Shown: in pieces, positions 1 through 8,040 of the stretch
Layout: each line of letters opens with the position of its first letter
How positions within the stretch are numbered: the stretch's first letter is position 1
Assembly (NCBI RefSeq): GCF_001544315.1
Contig: NZ_BCQG01000035.1
Location: 1 to 38,594, forward strand
DNA length: 38,594 nucleotides
Reading direction: 5' to 3'
DNA from: Geobacillus jurassicus NBRC 107829
GTDB taxonomy: Bacteria > Bacillota > Bacilli > Bacillales > Anoxybacillaceae
Program-made: the position numbers and the translations under genes
The notes under the pieces: model-generated
Databases searched by the model: none
The model's input: the letters and a program-made list of their open reading frames with translations, nothing else
Told to the model about the DNA's origin: nothing

Positions 1-170
1 CCCATTACTATAGGCATAAAACCACTATTAAAAACAATATGTTGTGTTTCATTTAAGGAAAATGACCCTTTTGGGTCATCCCCCTTGCAAGCCCTGATCT
101 TCTTTCCAATCAAAAACTGTTGATTTACGAGGATGACGGTTTTTTCACCACCCTTCTAGCAATCACAAGG
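1..170. other. Intergenic, no gene seen
   Basis: No convincing coding sequence is visible. A perfect 7-bp hairpin with a TTTT loop on the plus strand (arms at 62-68 and 73-79) is followed on the minus strand by a short T run. It could act as a second, weak terminator behind the minus-strand transporter gene, but it is small. Confidence 0.5.
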
Positions 171-207
171 AAAGGGCGTCCTCCTGTTACGGTGGACACC
201 CTTTTTT
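171..207. terminator. Bidirectional terminator after the nitrate transporter gene
   Basis: An 11-bp stem (arms 171-181 and 194-204, one G-T wobble) begins directly after the stop codon of the minus-strand transporter gene. The better T run (TTTTTT) is on the plus strand, so the hairpin could also stop plus-strand transcripts arriving from outside the window. Minus-strand reading gives a shorter T tract. Confidence 0.7.
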
Positions 208-208
208 C

Positions 209-1420
209 TCACCCGGACTGTTCAGCCGCTTTCTGCGTAAGCTGGACAGCGGACGCTGCTCGCGTGTGCAAACGGCGCGACGCCAACATGGCGACGCCAA
301 GGACGAGAGCGAACAACCAAAATCCATAGGCCGAAGAGCCGGTCCACTGCTTCATCACCCCGAGCACGTTCGGCAGCAAAAACCCTCCCAGTCCGCCAGC
401 GGCGCCAATGATGCCCGTCAACAAGCCGACTTCTTTCGGAAACCACGTCGGAACAACTTGGAACAACGCACCGTTCGCCGCGCCAAAACAAAGGAAAAGA
501 GCAACCATCAATCCGAACAGGACGAAAAGAGACGGCAATGTGCCGATGCAAGCCAGCAACAAAGTCCCAGCGGCAAACAACAAGGAAAGAAGCCGCATTC
601 CACCGATCCGGTCGGCGATATAACCGCCAATCGGACGGATGAAACTGCCAGCGAACACAACGGCGGTGACGAAATCGCCGGCCGTGACTTTGCTGACGCC
701 GTATTCATCAAAGAAGAAAATGCCGAGGTAACCCGTCAATCCAACAAAACCGCCGAATGACAAACTGTAAAAGAAACAAAACAGCCATGCTTCTTTGCGG
801 CGAAGGACGGTTCCGTATTCGCGCATGGATACGGGCTTCGACGCTGTCGGACATTCACGCGCCAGCCAAGCGAACAAAAGGAAGACGACAACAAGCGGCA
901 CGAGCGCCAATCCGAACACCGCGTTCCATCCATACGCTTCCGCCAGCCGCGGGCCAAACAATGTCGCCAGCACCGTTCCGCTGTTGCCCGCCCCGGCGAT
1001 CCCCATGGCCAGCCCTTGGTATTCTTTCGGATACCAGCGGCTTGCAAGCGGCAAGGCAACGGCAAAGCTGGCTCCACCTACGCCAAGCAAAAACCCGAGC
1101 CCATATACATCCGACATATGATCAGCGAACTGCCATCCCCACACAAGCGGCATAGCCGTCACCGCCATGCCGAACAATCCGGCCCGCTTCCCGCCCCAGC
1201 GGTCCGCCAACAACCCCATCGGAATGCGAAGCAGCGCCCCGCCCAACACTGGAATGGCGACCATCAGCCCTTTTTCCGCCGGTGTGAGCGCAAACTGTTC
1301 AGCGACAAACACCCCGAGCGCACCAAGCAAGTTCCAAATCATAAAGCTAATATCAAAGTACAAAAACGACGACAATAGCGTCGGCGCATGCCCTACCCGC
1401 CAAAACGATTTCTTCACCAT
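209..1420 (-). CDS. narK: Nitrate/nitrite transporter, NarK/NasA type (MFS)
   Basis: A 403-residue major facilitator protein with about twelve hydrophobic segments, in the nitrate/nitrite porter family. It has a glycine-rich run of family type (GVGGASFAVALP, and AGAGNSGT in the fifth segment region) and the second-half motif GAAGGLGGFLLP. It should import nitrate or export/import nitrite across the cytoplasmic membrane. The chosen ATG lies behind a GGGGGAG sequence at 10-nt spacing; eight upstream in-frame codons are open but that start lacks a good ribosome site. It is the last gene of the nirB-nirD-nasC-narK row, consistent with nitrate assimilation, and has a candidate promoter and cre site of its own. 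Whether it carries nitrate, nitrite or both cannot be read from sequence. Confidence 0.9.
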   Translation of the reverse strand: MVKKSFWRVGHAPTLLSSFLYFDISFMIWNLLGALGVFVAEQFALTPAEKGLMVAIPVLGGALLRIPMGLLADRWGGKRAGLFGMAVTAMPLVWGWQFADHMSDVYGLGFLLGVGGASFAVALPLASRWYPKEYQGLAMGIAGAGNSGTVLATLFGPRLAEAYGWNAVFGLALVPLVVVFLLFAWLARECPTASKPVSMREYGTVLRRKEAWLFCFFYSLSFGGFVGLTGYLGIFFFDEYGVSKVTAGDFVTAVVFAGSFIRPIGGYIADRIGGMRLLSLLFAAGTLLLACIGTLPSLFVLFGLMVALFLCFGAANGALFQVVPTWFPKEVGLLTGIIGAAGGLGGFLLPNVLGVMKQWTGSSAYGFWLFALVLGVAMLASRRLHTRAASAVQLTQKAAEQSG

Positions 1421-1446
1421 CTTCCCCCGACTCCCCCTTGGCATGG

Positions 1447-1486
1447 AAGTTCATTATATGATAGAATGGAAATGAAAGCGATTTCT
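1447..1486 (-). promoter_or_regulatory. Candidate narK promoter with overlapping cre site
   Basis: On the minus strand TATAAT (complement of 1453-1458) is a perfect -10. No good -35 is seen. The segment 1472-1486 (plus strand ATGAAAGCGATTTCT) matches the catabolite-responsive element consensus WTGNAANCGNWNNCW at every fixed position and lies where the -35 should be. CcpA binding here would be expected to repress, or otherwise modulate, separate transcription of the transporter. The site match is seen; the regulation is inferred. Confidence 0.55.
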
Positions 1487-1493
1487 CCACCTG

Positions 1494-1523
1494 CTTCCCA
1501 CCGTATTGCCGGGAAGTTTTTTT
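1494..1523 (+). terminator. Plus-strand terminator-like hairpin between two minus-strand genes
   Basis: A 6-bp stem (CTTCCC at 1494-1499 and GGGAAG at 1511-1516) is followed on the plus strand by seven T. Both neighbouring genes are on the minus strand, so the T run is on the wrong side for them. It would end a plus-strand (antisense) transcript coming through narK. On the minus strand it is only a hairpin preceded by an A run. Confidence 0.5.
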
Positions 1524-1559
1524 GCATCTGTGCACCTTCCCCGCGGAATCCATTGGTGG

Positions 1560-3707
1560 TTAATTTCTCCCTAAATCGACAACCGGCCGCACCCGAGCTG
1601 CGCACCGCTTAAACGCCGGCATCCGGCAATGAGGATCCAGCTCATCGGACGTGACGTTGTTAATTTGCTGTAAGCCGCTCCAATGAAACGGGACAAAAAT
1701 CGTATCCTCGCGAATTTGATCGTTGTAACGGCTGCGGACGACCGCCGCACCGCGCCGCGTTTCAATGCGCACAAGCATCCCTGGGCCGACCCCGTATCGT
1801 TTGGCCGTTCTCGGGTGGATCTCGACGGTCGCTTCCGGCTGCCGCGCCGAGAGCGCCGGACTGCGCCGCGTCTGCGTTCCGCTCAAATAATGAGCGAGCA
1901 CCCGTCCGGTCGTTAAGTAAAGCGGATAACGTTCATCCGTCTCCTCTTTGTCCGTCCTAAGCGGCAAAACCGCAAACCGCGCCTTGCCGTCCGGATGGGC
2001 GAACCGATCAGTGAATAACCGCGGAGTGCCGGGGTGTGCGACCTCCGGACACGGCCAGTAAACGCGTTCCCGGCGCAGCCGCTCATATGTCACACCGTAA
2101 TAGTCCGCTTTGCCGCCGCGGCTCGCCAGCCGCAGTTCGTTGAAAATCTCTTCGGCTGACGTGAAGGAAAAGCAGCGGCCCTTGCCAAGCTTGTGGGCGA
2201 TCGCGCATAAAATTTCCCAATCGTGCTTCACCTCTCCGGGCCGTTTTCGCGCCGCCGGCCGAAAGCATACCCGCCCTTCAACGTTCGTCACCGTCCCTTC
2301 ATCTTCCAAATACGATGAAACAGGCAACACAAGATCGGCCAATTCGGCTGTTTCCGATAAAAACATATCCGCAACGACAAGAAACTTCAGCTTTTGCAGC
2401 GCTTTGGCGACAAACGCAGCGTTCGGACTGGAGACAACAGGATTCGATCCCATGACAAGCAACCCTGTAATTTCACCAGCGTCTATTTTTTGCATCATTT
2501 CATACGCTGACACCCCCTTTCTCGGCAGCTCATCCGGCGCAACGCCCCACACGCTCGCGATATATCGGCGGTGTTCCGGCTCTTCAATGCTTCGATAGCC
2601 CGGCAGCTGGTCCGCTTTTTGCCCATGCTCGCGGCCGCCTTGTCCGTTCCCTTGCCCGGTGATCGATCCAAAACCCGAACCGGGCCGGCCGATTTTCCCT
2701 GTCGCCAATACGACATTAATCCAGTGTCTGACCGCCGCATAGCCGTCCGCTTGCTGTTCAAGGCCGCGGGCGGTGAGCACGATCGCTTCGGCCGCCTCCC
2801 CGTACTTTCGTGCCGCCAAGCGGATCTTCTCGGCCGGCACGTCGGTCACCCGGACGATCTCGTCCATATCCACCGCTTCCATCTGCTGTTTCCATTCGGC
2901 AAACCCAACCGTCCGTTCACGCACAAATGTTTCATCAATATATCCTTCTTCGATCAACACTTTCCCAATGCCGATGGCCAACGCCACATCCGTTCCGGGC
3001 TTAAGCGGCAGATGCAAATCCGCCAACGCCGCCGTTTTCGTTTCCCGCGGATCCACCACGATGATAAAAGCTCCGTTTTTCTTCGCTTCGTAAAAATACG
3101 GCATCAACGTCGGCTGGCATTCGGCGATATTGGTCCCAGCCAAAATGATCGTCTGAGCCAGCGGAATATCGGACAGCGGATTCGTCAACCCACGGTCAAG
3201 ACCGAATGCGTCGTTCATGGCAGCAGCGGCCGCCGACATGCAAAAACGGCCGTTGTAGTCGATGTACCGCGTCTTGAGCGCCACGCGGGCAAATTTCCCA
3301 AGCAAATACGCCTCCTCGTTCGTCAATGATCCGCCGCCGTAAACAGCAAACGCATCGACTCCATCTTTCTTTTGAATGGAGATGATTCGTTCCGCGATTA
3401 GCGAAAGCGCCTCCTCCCAACTTACCCGCACAAACCGGCCGTCCACTTTGGCAAGCGGAAACAACAGCCGCTCGGGATGCAAAGCGTGCTGGTGAGCGTT
3501 CATCCCCTTTAAACAAAGGCGGCCGTTGGACGTCGGGTTGTCGGTCGGGATCGCCTTGTAGCGGCGCCGTTCCACAATCCGCTCCTCCACCAGCTGAAGC
3601 GTGCATTGGACGCTGCAAAACGGGCATTGGGTCGCGGCAGCCGTTTCCGACGCCCGTTCTTTTTCCTTGGCGCGAAAGTAGCGCAGCAATTCATTTGTCA
3701 TCGTCAT
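1560..3707 (-). CDS. nasC: Assimilatory nitrate reductase catalytic subunit (molybdopterin oxidoreductase)
   Basis: A 715-residue molybdopterin oxidoreductase of about the length of Bacillus subtilis NasC. The N-terminal 4Fe-4S motif is present (C28-x2-C31-x3-C35, with C65 in RLCLKG), followed by the catalytic molybdopterin domains and a C-terminal molydopterin-dinucleotide-binding domain (from about residue 590, with TTGRVLAHYLSGTQTRRSP). It should reduce nitrate to nitrite in the cytoplasm. No signal peptide or twin-arginine motif is seen, which fits the assimilatory type. The start follows the nirD stop by 11 bases, with AGGAAACGGGTG ahead of it. A second ATG two codons in is also possible. 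The electron-transfer partner (NasB-like) is not in the window. Confidence 0.9.
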   Translation of the reverse strand: MTMTNELLRYFRAKEKERASETAAATQCPFCSVQCTLQLVEERIVERRRYKAIPTDNPTSNGRLCLKGMNAHQHALHPERLLFPLAKVDGRFVRVSWEEALSLIAERIISIQKKDGVDAFAVYGGGSLTNEEAYLLGKFARVALKTRYIDYNGRFCMSAAAAAMNDAFGLDRGLTNPLSDIPLAQTIILAGTNIAECQPTLMPYFYEAKKNGAFIIVVDPRETKTAALADLHLPLKPGTDVALAIGIGKVLIEEGYIDETFVRERTVGFAEWKQQMEAVDMDEIVRVTDVPAEKIRLAARKYGEAAEAIVLTARGLEQQADGYAAVRHWINVVLATGKIGRPGSGFGSITGQGNGQGGREHGQKADQLPGYRSIEEPEHRRYIASVWGVAPDELPRKGVSAYEMMQKIDAGEITGLLVMGSNPVVSSPNAAFVAKALQKLKFLVVADMFLSETAELADLVLPVSSYLEDEGTVTNVEGRVCFRPAARKRPGEVKHDWEILCAIAHKLGKGRCFSFTSAEEIFNELRLASRGGKADYYGVTYERLRRERVYWPCPEVAHPGTPRLFTDRFAHPDGKARFAVLPLRTDKEETDERYPLYLTTGRVLAHYLSGTQTRRSPALSARQPEATVEIHPRTAKRYGVGPGMLVRIETRRGAAVVRSRYNDQIREDTIFVPFHWSGLQQINNVTSDELDPHCRMPAFKRCAARVRPVVDLGRN

Positions 3708-3718
3708 TCACCCGTTTC

Positions 3719-4024
3719 CTACAACTCAACATATACACAGCCGTCTTCCACAGCCACGCGGTACGTTTTGACACACCCTTCATCCGGCGCCTGAGCCTGA
3801 CCGTCTCTTAAGCAAATTTTCCAATCATGAAGCGGACAAAACACATACTCGCCGCTGACAATGCCTTGCGAAAGATCGCCGCCTCTATGCGGACAGCGGT
3901 TTTCGACGGCGTATACTCGATCATCGTGGGTACGGAATAAAGCAAGCTCCAGCGCCCCGATGCGCACGCATTTTCCAAGCCGTTTCGGCAACTGTTCGAT
4001 TGTTCCCACTTCTACTCTCATCAT
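3719..4024 (-). CDS. nirD: Nitrite reductase (NADH) small subunit, Rieske type
   Basis: A 101-residue Rieske 2Fe-2S protein. The two ligand motifs CPHRGG (C44, H46) and CPLHDW (C63, H66) are complete. It is the small partner of the siroheme nitrite reductase NirB and sits directly downstream of nirB, ahead of the nitrate reductase gene. The start chosen is the first of two adjacent ATG codons behind GAGGAGG at 8-nt spacing. The frame is open a further 48 codons upstream but that stretch has no nirD-like sequence and overlaps the intergenic hairpin. NirD is cytoplasmic and takes part in electron delivery or assembly of the nitrite reductase. Confidence 0.93.
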   Translation of the reverse strand: MMRVEVGTIEQLPKRLGKCVRIGALELALFRTHDDRVYAVENRCPHRGGDLSQGIVSGEYVFCPLHDWKICLRDGQAQAPDEGCVKTYRVAVEDGCVYVEL

Positions 4025-4111
4025 CACTTCATCCTCCTCGCATGGATGCATAGTCAAAGGCCAGCCTGTTGGGCAGCCTCTTTTCTCTCCGCTTAAACGC
4101 TGGATAAGTCC

Positions 4112-4148
4112 GGGCGGCGGAAGCCATCGGTTTTTTCCGCCCGCCGCC
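4112..4148 (-). other. Intergenic stem-loop between nirB and nirD
   Basis: The 150-bp gap between nirB and nirD holds a GC-rich hairpin (GGGCGGCGGAA at 4112-4122 against TTCCGCCCGCCGCC at 4135-4148, one bulge). No T run follows on the minus strand, so it is more likely an mRNA processing or stability element than a terminator. Confidence 0.5.
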
Positions 4149-4174
4149 TTTCCGTCCGCCGCAGCCATTCCCCT

Positions 4175-6601
4175 TTATTTCACCGGCACCGGCTCTTTGT
4201 CGCCGATATCGAGGAACAACGTTTGTTGCAGTCTCTCGTTTTCGACGATTTCCCGCCACGGATCTTTTGTCGCCGAAAGAGCTTTGTGAAGCCGTTCGAG
4301 CAGCGCGCGGCGCGTTTCCACATCGAACAACACTTCGCGGATATGCTCCAGCCCAACGCGCTCGACCCATTTGGACGTCCGTTCCAAATAATGTGCGGAC
4401 TCGCGGTAATATTGCAAAAAAGCGCCGGTCATCTCGATCACTTCTTCTTCCGTCTTGACCGTGCAAAGCAAGTCAGCTGCACGCAAATGGGTGCCGCCGT
4501 TGCCGCCGACATAAATCTCCCATCCGCCCTCGACGCCGACGATGCCGACATCTTTAATGCCCGATTCCGCGCAGTTGCGCGGGCAGGCGGATACGGCCAT
4601 TTTCACTTTATGCGGCGTTTTCAGCCGCTCAAATGTTTGTTCCATCCGGATGCCAAGCCCGGTCGAATCTTGCGTGCCAAAGCGGCAAAACTGCTTGCCG
4701 ACGCACGTTTTCACCGTCCGCAGCGCCTTGGCGTAGGCGTAGCCTGACGGCATGCCGAGATCGGCCCAAATGCGCGGCAAATCTTCTTTTTTCACCCCAA
4801 GCAAGTCAATGCGCTGCCCGCCTGTGAGCTTAATCATTGGCACGTTGTATTTTTCCGCGACATCCGCGATTTTCCGCAGCTGCTCAGCTGTGGTCACTCC
4901 ACCGTACATGCGCGGCACAACGGAGTACGTGCCATCGGCCTGGATGTTGGCGTGCAGCCGCTCATTGACAAAAAGGGATTCCGCCTCTTCGTTATACTCG
5001 CCCGGATAAAGCATGCCTAAGTAATAGTTGAGCGCAGGCCGGCATTTAGAACAACCTTCCTCGTTTTTCCATCCCAATACATTCATGACCTCTTTGACCG
5101 TCATCAGCTGTTTTTCTTTGATCGCTGCAATCACTTCCTCACGGCTTAAGTCCGTGCAGCCGCAGACCGTCTCTTTCATCGTATATGAACTCGCCTCGGC
5201 ACCGAGCATATATTCAAGCAATTCAGCGACAAGCCCTTTGCACCCGCCGCACGAGCGGGATGCGTTCGTACAGTCGCGCACCTCAGCGACCGTTTTGAGC
5301 CCGTGTTCGGCAATCGCTCGGCAAATCGCGCCTTTTGTCACCCCGTTGCAGCCGCAGACGACATCGGTATCCGCCATCGCCGCCACAAGGCTTCCTTTTC
5401 CTCCCGCTGAAGCCGGCGCCAATAACGAAAGAGAAAGCGCCTCAAGCGAATCGCCGCGCTGGATCATATCAAATAGTTTTCTTCCTTCGCTCGTGTCGCC
5501 AAACAGCACCGCACCAACGATTTTCCCTTCGCGAACGACGACTTTCTTGTACACCGAGCGCGCTTCGTCGTACAATTTGATCGATTCCGTTCCCTCGCTG
5601 TCCATAAACTCGCCGGCTGAGAACACATCGACGCCTGACACTTTCAGCTGGGTCGAGACGACCGATCCTTCGTACGGCTTTCCTTTCCGACCGCAAATGG
5701 CTTCAGCCAGCACTTTCCCTTGTTCATAAAGCGGGGCGACCAAGCCGTAGACAACGCCGCGATGTTCTGCGCACTCGCCAACCGCGTAAATGTGCGGCAC
5801 ACTCGTTTCCAAGTAGTCATTGACAACGATTCCTCGATTCACCTCAATGCCGCTTCTCCGCGCTAAATCAACATTCGGACGAATGCCGACCGCCATCACC
5901 ACCAAGTCGGCGGCAATGGACGTACCGTCCTTAAATCGCACTCCTTCCACACGGCCGTTGCCGAACAATTCGGCCGTCTCTTTGCGAAGTAAAAAGTTCA
6001 TCCCTTGTTTCTCCAGCTCCCGCTGCAACAGCTTCGAAGCGGTGGGGTCAAGCTGACGCTCCATCAAATAATCAAAAATGTGGATGACATCAACGTCCAT
6101 CCCTAAGTTGAGCAACCCGCGCGCTGCCTCTAAGCCAAGCAAGCCGCCGCCGATGACCGCCGCTTTTTTGTACGTCTTCGCATATTCGATCATCCGCTCG
6201 CAATCTTGGATATCGCGAAACGCCGTCACCCCGGGCAAATCGGCTCCCGGCACCGGCAAGATAAACGGGTTCGAACCCGTGGCTAAAATCAATTCATCGT
6301 ATTCGACTACCCGCCCGCGGTCGGTCCGGACAAGCCGCTCTTCGTGATCGATGTCCGTCACCGTTTCGCCGGCAAGCAGCCGAATGCCGTTTTGTTCGTA
6401 CCATTCCCAACTGTTCAAGGTAATGTCATCAAGGCGCGTATCTCCTTGTAGCACCTTTGACAACAAAATCCGGTTATAGTTCGGATGCGGTTCGCTGCCA
6501 AAAATCGTGATCTCAAACGCCTCACGGTCGAGTTTTAAAATCTCCTCGATGCAGCGAACCCCCGCCATGCCGTTGCCAACTAACACTAATTTTCGTTTCA
6601 T
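4175..6601 (-). CDS. nirB: Nitrite reductase (NADH) large subunit, siroheme type
   Basis: An 808-residue protein that reduces nitrite to ammonium with NAD(P)H. Domains in order: FAD/NAD-binding oxidoreductase (1 to about 400, starting KLVLVGNGMAG and with the NADH fold AAVIGGGLLGLEAARGL), two BFD-like 2Fe-2S motifs (CGCNGVTKGAICRAI...CGGC and CGCTDLSREE...CSKC), then ferredoxin-like and siroheme/4Fe-4S domains with TCVGKQFCRFG (C-x5-C) and SACPRNCAES (C-x3-C). The start is the ATG behind GGAGGGATGACGAC; the frame is open for 122 more codons upstream but those are AT-rich promoter sequence. It is the first gene of the nir/nas row and follows a TnrA-type promoter, so it is probably induced by nitrogen limitation. 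B. subtilis NasD is about the same length. Confidence 0.95.
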   Translation of the reverse strand: MKRKLVLVGNGMAGVRCIEEILKLDREAFEITIFGSEPHPNYNRILLSKVLQGDTRLDDITLNSWEWYEQNGIRLLAGETVTDIDHEERLVRTDRGRVVEYDELILATGSNPFILPVPGADLPGVTAFRDIQDCERMIEYAKTYKKAAVIGGGLLGLEAARGLLNLGMDVDVIHIFDYLMERQLDPTASKLLQRELEKQGMNFLLRKETAELFGNGRVEGVRFKDGTSIAADLVVMAVGIRPNVDLARRSGIEVNRGIVVNDYLETSVPHIYAVGECAEHRGVVYGLVAPLYEQGKVLAEAICGRKGKPYEGSVVSTQLKVSGVDVFSAGEFMDSEGTESIKLYDEARSVYKKVVVREGKIVGAVLFGDTSEGRKLFDMIQRGDSLEALSLSLLAPASAGGKGSLVAAMADTDVVCGCNGVTKGAICRAIAEHGLKTVAEVRDCTNASRSCGGCKGLVAELLEYMLGAEASSYTMKETVCGCTDLSREEVIAAIKEKQLMTVKEVMNVLGWKNEEGCSKCRPALNYYLGMLYPGEYNEEAESLFVNERLHANIQADGTYSVVPRMYGGVTTAEQLRKIADVAEKYNVPMIKLTGGQRIDLLGVKKEDLPRIWADLGMPSGYAYAKALRTVKTCVGKQFCRFGTQDSTGLGIRMEQTFERLKTPHKVKMAVSACPRNCAESGIKDVGIVGVEGGWEIYVGGNGGTHLRAADLLCTVKTEEEVIEMTGAFLQYYRESAHYLERTSKWVERVGLEHIREVLFDVETRRALLERLHKALSATKDPWREIVENERLQQTLFLDIGDKEPVPVK

Positions 6602-6639
6602 GTCGTCATCCCTCCGCCTTTGTTCGATGTTAAGCAATT

Positions 6640-6717
6640 TCACTGCCAACGGTGCAGCCATAGCCGGATCGTCATCACCATCAACTCCCACAGCCCGATC
6701 GCTCTTGTTCGCGGCAT
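6640..6717 (-). CDS. Putative 25-residue leader peptide upstream of nirB
   Basis: A short reading frame beginning MPRTRAIGLWELMVMTIRLW and ending in LHRWQ lies in the predicted nirB 5' untranslated region. Three ATG codons occur in a row; the third is 9 nt behind GGGGG (6727-6731), a good spacing. The peptide is rich in W, L, M and R and could form a basic amphipathic or membrane-associated helix. It ends 38 bases before the nirB start. No family is recognised. It may be a translated microprotein, a leader that couples translation to nirB, or chance. Confidence 0.4.
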   Translation of the reverse strand: MPRTRAIGLWELMVMTIRLWLHRWQ

Positions 6718-6742
6718 CATCATGTTCCCCCTTTGCCTTGGT

Positions 6743-6802
6743 TGTGCACATCATATCACGTAAAAAACGAAGTATGCATTTTATTTGTAAAATTATATAA
6801 CA
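6743..6802 (-). promoter_or_regulatory. TnrA-type nitrogen-responsive promoter of nirB
   Basis: The 17-mer at 6786-6802 (plus strand TGTAAAATTATATAACA) fits the TnrA/GlnR consensus TGTNANAWWWTMTNACA at every position. A -10-like TATGAT lies on the minus strand at 6755-6750, giving a start point near 6743. The box centre (6794) is then about 51 bp upstream, the spacing at which TnrA activates in B. subtilis. A good -35 is absent, as is usual for activated promoters. Established knowledge: B. subtilis nas genes are TnrA-activated. The role here is inferred. Confidence 0.75.
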
Positions 6803-6900
6803 TTCTTTTAACATAAAATAATGAATAATCGCATAAAAAATCAGAGTAATATACGGATTTATCATAATAGCGTAACTTTTTATTACATAAAAATACGCAC

Positions 6901-6937
6901 AAAAAAGCGGCCTTCGCATGATCGAGCGGAGGCCGTT
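6901..6937 (-). terminator. Terminator after the DnaA-domain gene
   Basis: On the minus strand a stem of about 11 bp (ACGGCCTCCGC against GCGAAGGCCGC, one mismatch) is followed by TTTTTT (complement of 6901-6906). It separates the upstream small genes from the nirB promoter. Confidence 0.85.
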
Positions 6938-6966
6938 TCTCGTTGGAGGTTGCTCATAGGGGATCA

Positions 6967-7371
6967 TCAGTGGATCGGGCGGGACGCGAGCAGCTCATCA
7001 ATGATTCGCGCATAGTGGTCAATGCGCCGCTCAAGCTCATCCACTTGCTGCTCAAGCTGGGTCATATATTGGCGAAAGGTCATTGGAACGCCGTGCCGCT
7101 GTTCGAGCCGCTTTTCGATTCGCTGCCGCTCGCCGTGGACAGAGACGAAGATGCGCATATCGCGGCCAAACACTTCGCGTACGGTTTCACTGATGAGTTC
7201 GCCATATCTTGTTTGCAGCCATTCACATTGAATCTCGTTCATGCATTCGATGATGAGCCAATCCTCATCCACCGTCGCGGACGTCGAAGCAAACCAAGTG
7301 TCAAATGACGGACCAGACAGCTTTTGCGCAAGCTTCATTTTCACTTGCTCCCACAGATGATACTCCTTCAC
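6967..7371 (-). CDS. Stand-alone DnaA N-terminal (domain I)-like protein
   Basis: A 134-residue protein. Residues about 5-75 (LWEQVKMKLAQKLSGPSFDTWF ... NEIQCEWLQTRYGELI, in parts) follow the pattern of DnaA domain I, which mediates DnaA-DnaA and DnaA-helicase/regulator contacts. The rest is a charged helix with coiled-coil character (MTQLEQQVDELERRIDHYAR) and no AAA+ or DNA-binding domain. The start is GTG behind GGGGGTG. It lies 18 bp downstream of the thioesterase gene and is probably co-transcribed. Its role is unknown; modulation of replication initiation by competition for DnaA partners is one speculation. The family resemblance is from memory of the domain pattern. Confidence 0.7.
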   Translation of the reverse strand: MKEYHLWEQVKMKLAQKLSGPSFDTWFASTSATVDEDWLIIECMNEIQCEWLQTRYGELISETVREVFGRDMRIFVSVHGERQRIEKRLEQRHGVPMTFRQYMTQLEQQVDELERRIDHYARIIDELLASRPIH

Positions 7372-7389
7372 ACATTCACCCCCTTTCGT

Positions 7390-7791
7390 CTACTCACCTG
7401 GCTGCCATAGATGTTCGCGCAATTTCGCCCGAATGTCATCCGGAATCGGCTCGGGCCGCCCGGTGTCAAAATTGAAATTGACATACACCGCCCGCCCTTT
7501 CGCGCAGACCACACCGTTTTGATGAATTTCTTCATAAATCGTAAGGCTTGTGTTGCCGATGCGTTCAATGCCGGTATACACTGTCACATCTTGCCCATAA
7601 TACATTTGGTTGACATAATCGACTTCCATGCGGATGATCACCATTCGCCAACGTTTGAATGACAAGTCAGGCGTAAATAGTTTAAAAATTTCATGCCGCC
7701 CCGCTTCAAACCAAACGGGCACGGTCGTATTGTTAATATGGCCGACGCCGTCCGTCTCCGACACGCGCGGCGTAATGACGGTAGTAAACAT
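7390..7791 (-). CDS. Acyl-CoA thioesterase, hot-dog fold (4HBT/YbgC type)
   Basis: A 133-residue protein with the single hot-dog fold of the 4-hydroxybenzoyl-CoA thioesterase superfamily. The N-terminus has the family pattern (PRVSETDGVGHINNTTVPVW: a D followed by GHINN), then a long central helix (WFEAGRHEIFKLF) and beta strands. It should hydrolyse an acyl-CoA; the substrate cannot be deduced. The ATG follows GAGGAGGAGAATTC. It is the first gene of a two-gene unit with the DnaA-domain protein. Confidence 0.85.
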   Translation of the reverse strand: MFTTVITPRVSETDGVGHINNTTVPVWFEAGRHEIFKLFTPDLSFKRWRMVIIRMEVDYVNQMYYGQDVTVYTGIERIGNTSLTIYEEIHQNGVVCAKGRAVYVNFNFDTGRPEPIPDDIRAKLREHLWQPGE

Positions 7792-8002
7792 GAATTCTCC
7801 TCCTCAACAGCTATCGAATATTCCGACTCATCGTCGTTCCCATCTTGTCGAATTTAGGCGACTTATGTATATTGATTCGCTCCAAGGTGTGGAAATTCCT
7901 GCTTCACCTTCAAGAAAACGAGGGAAACGTTGCGCTTTGAGCGGAAAAGAGGATGAACGCGGTGTCCGACATCGGAAGTGGCCCCTATTTCCAACAACAA
8001 AG

Positions 8003-8036
8003 AAAAAACAGGAGCCTGAAGCAGCCCCTGTTTTTT
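8003..8036 (-). terminator. Terminator after the alcohol dehydrogenase gene
   Basis: On the minus strand AAAAAACAGG pairs with CCTGTTTTTT across a short loop, four bases past the dehydrogenase stop. The stem is A-rich on one side and T-rich on the other, so it can work in both directions. The adjoining stretch 7792-8002 has no recognisable gene and presumably holds the thioesterase promoter, which I could not pick out with confidence. Confidence 0.85.
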
Positions 8037-8040
8037 CTTC

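Noticed and set aside
6602-6967. N-terminal extension of nirB by 122 codons
   Set aside because: The frame is open, but the stretch is the AT-rich promoter region with the TnrA box and the leader ORF; NirB homology begins at KRKLVLVGNG with a good ribosome site.
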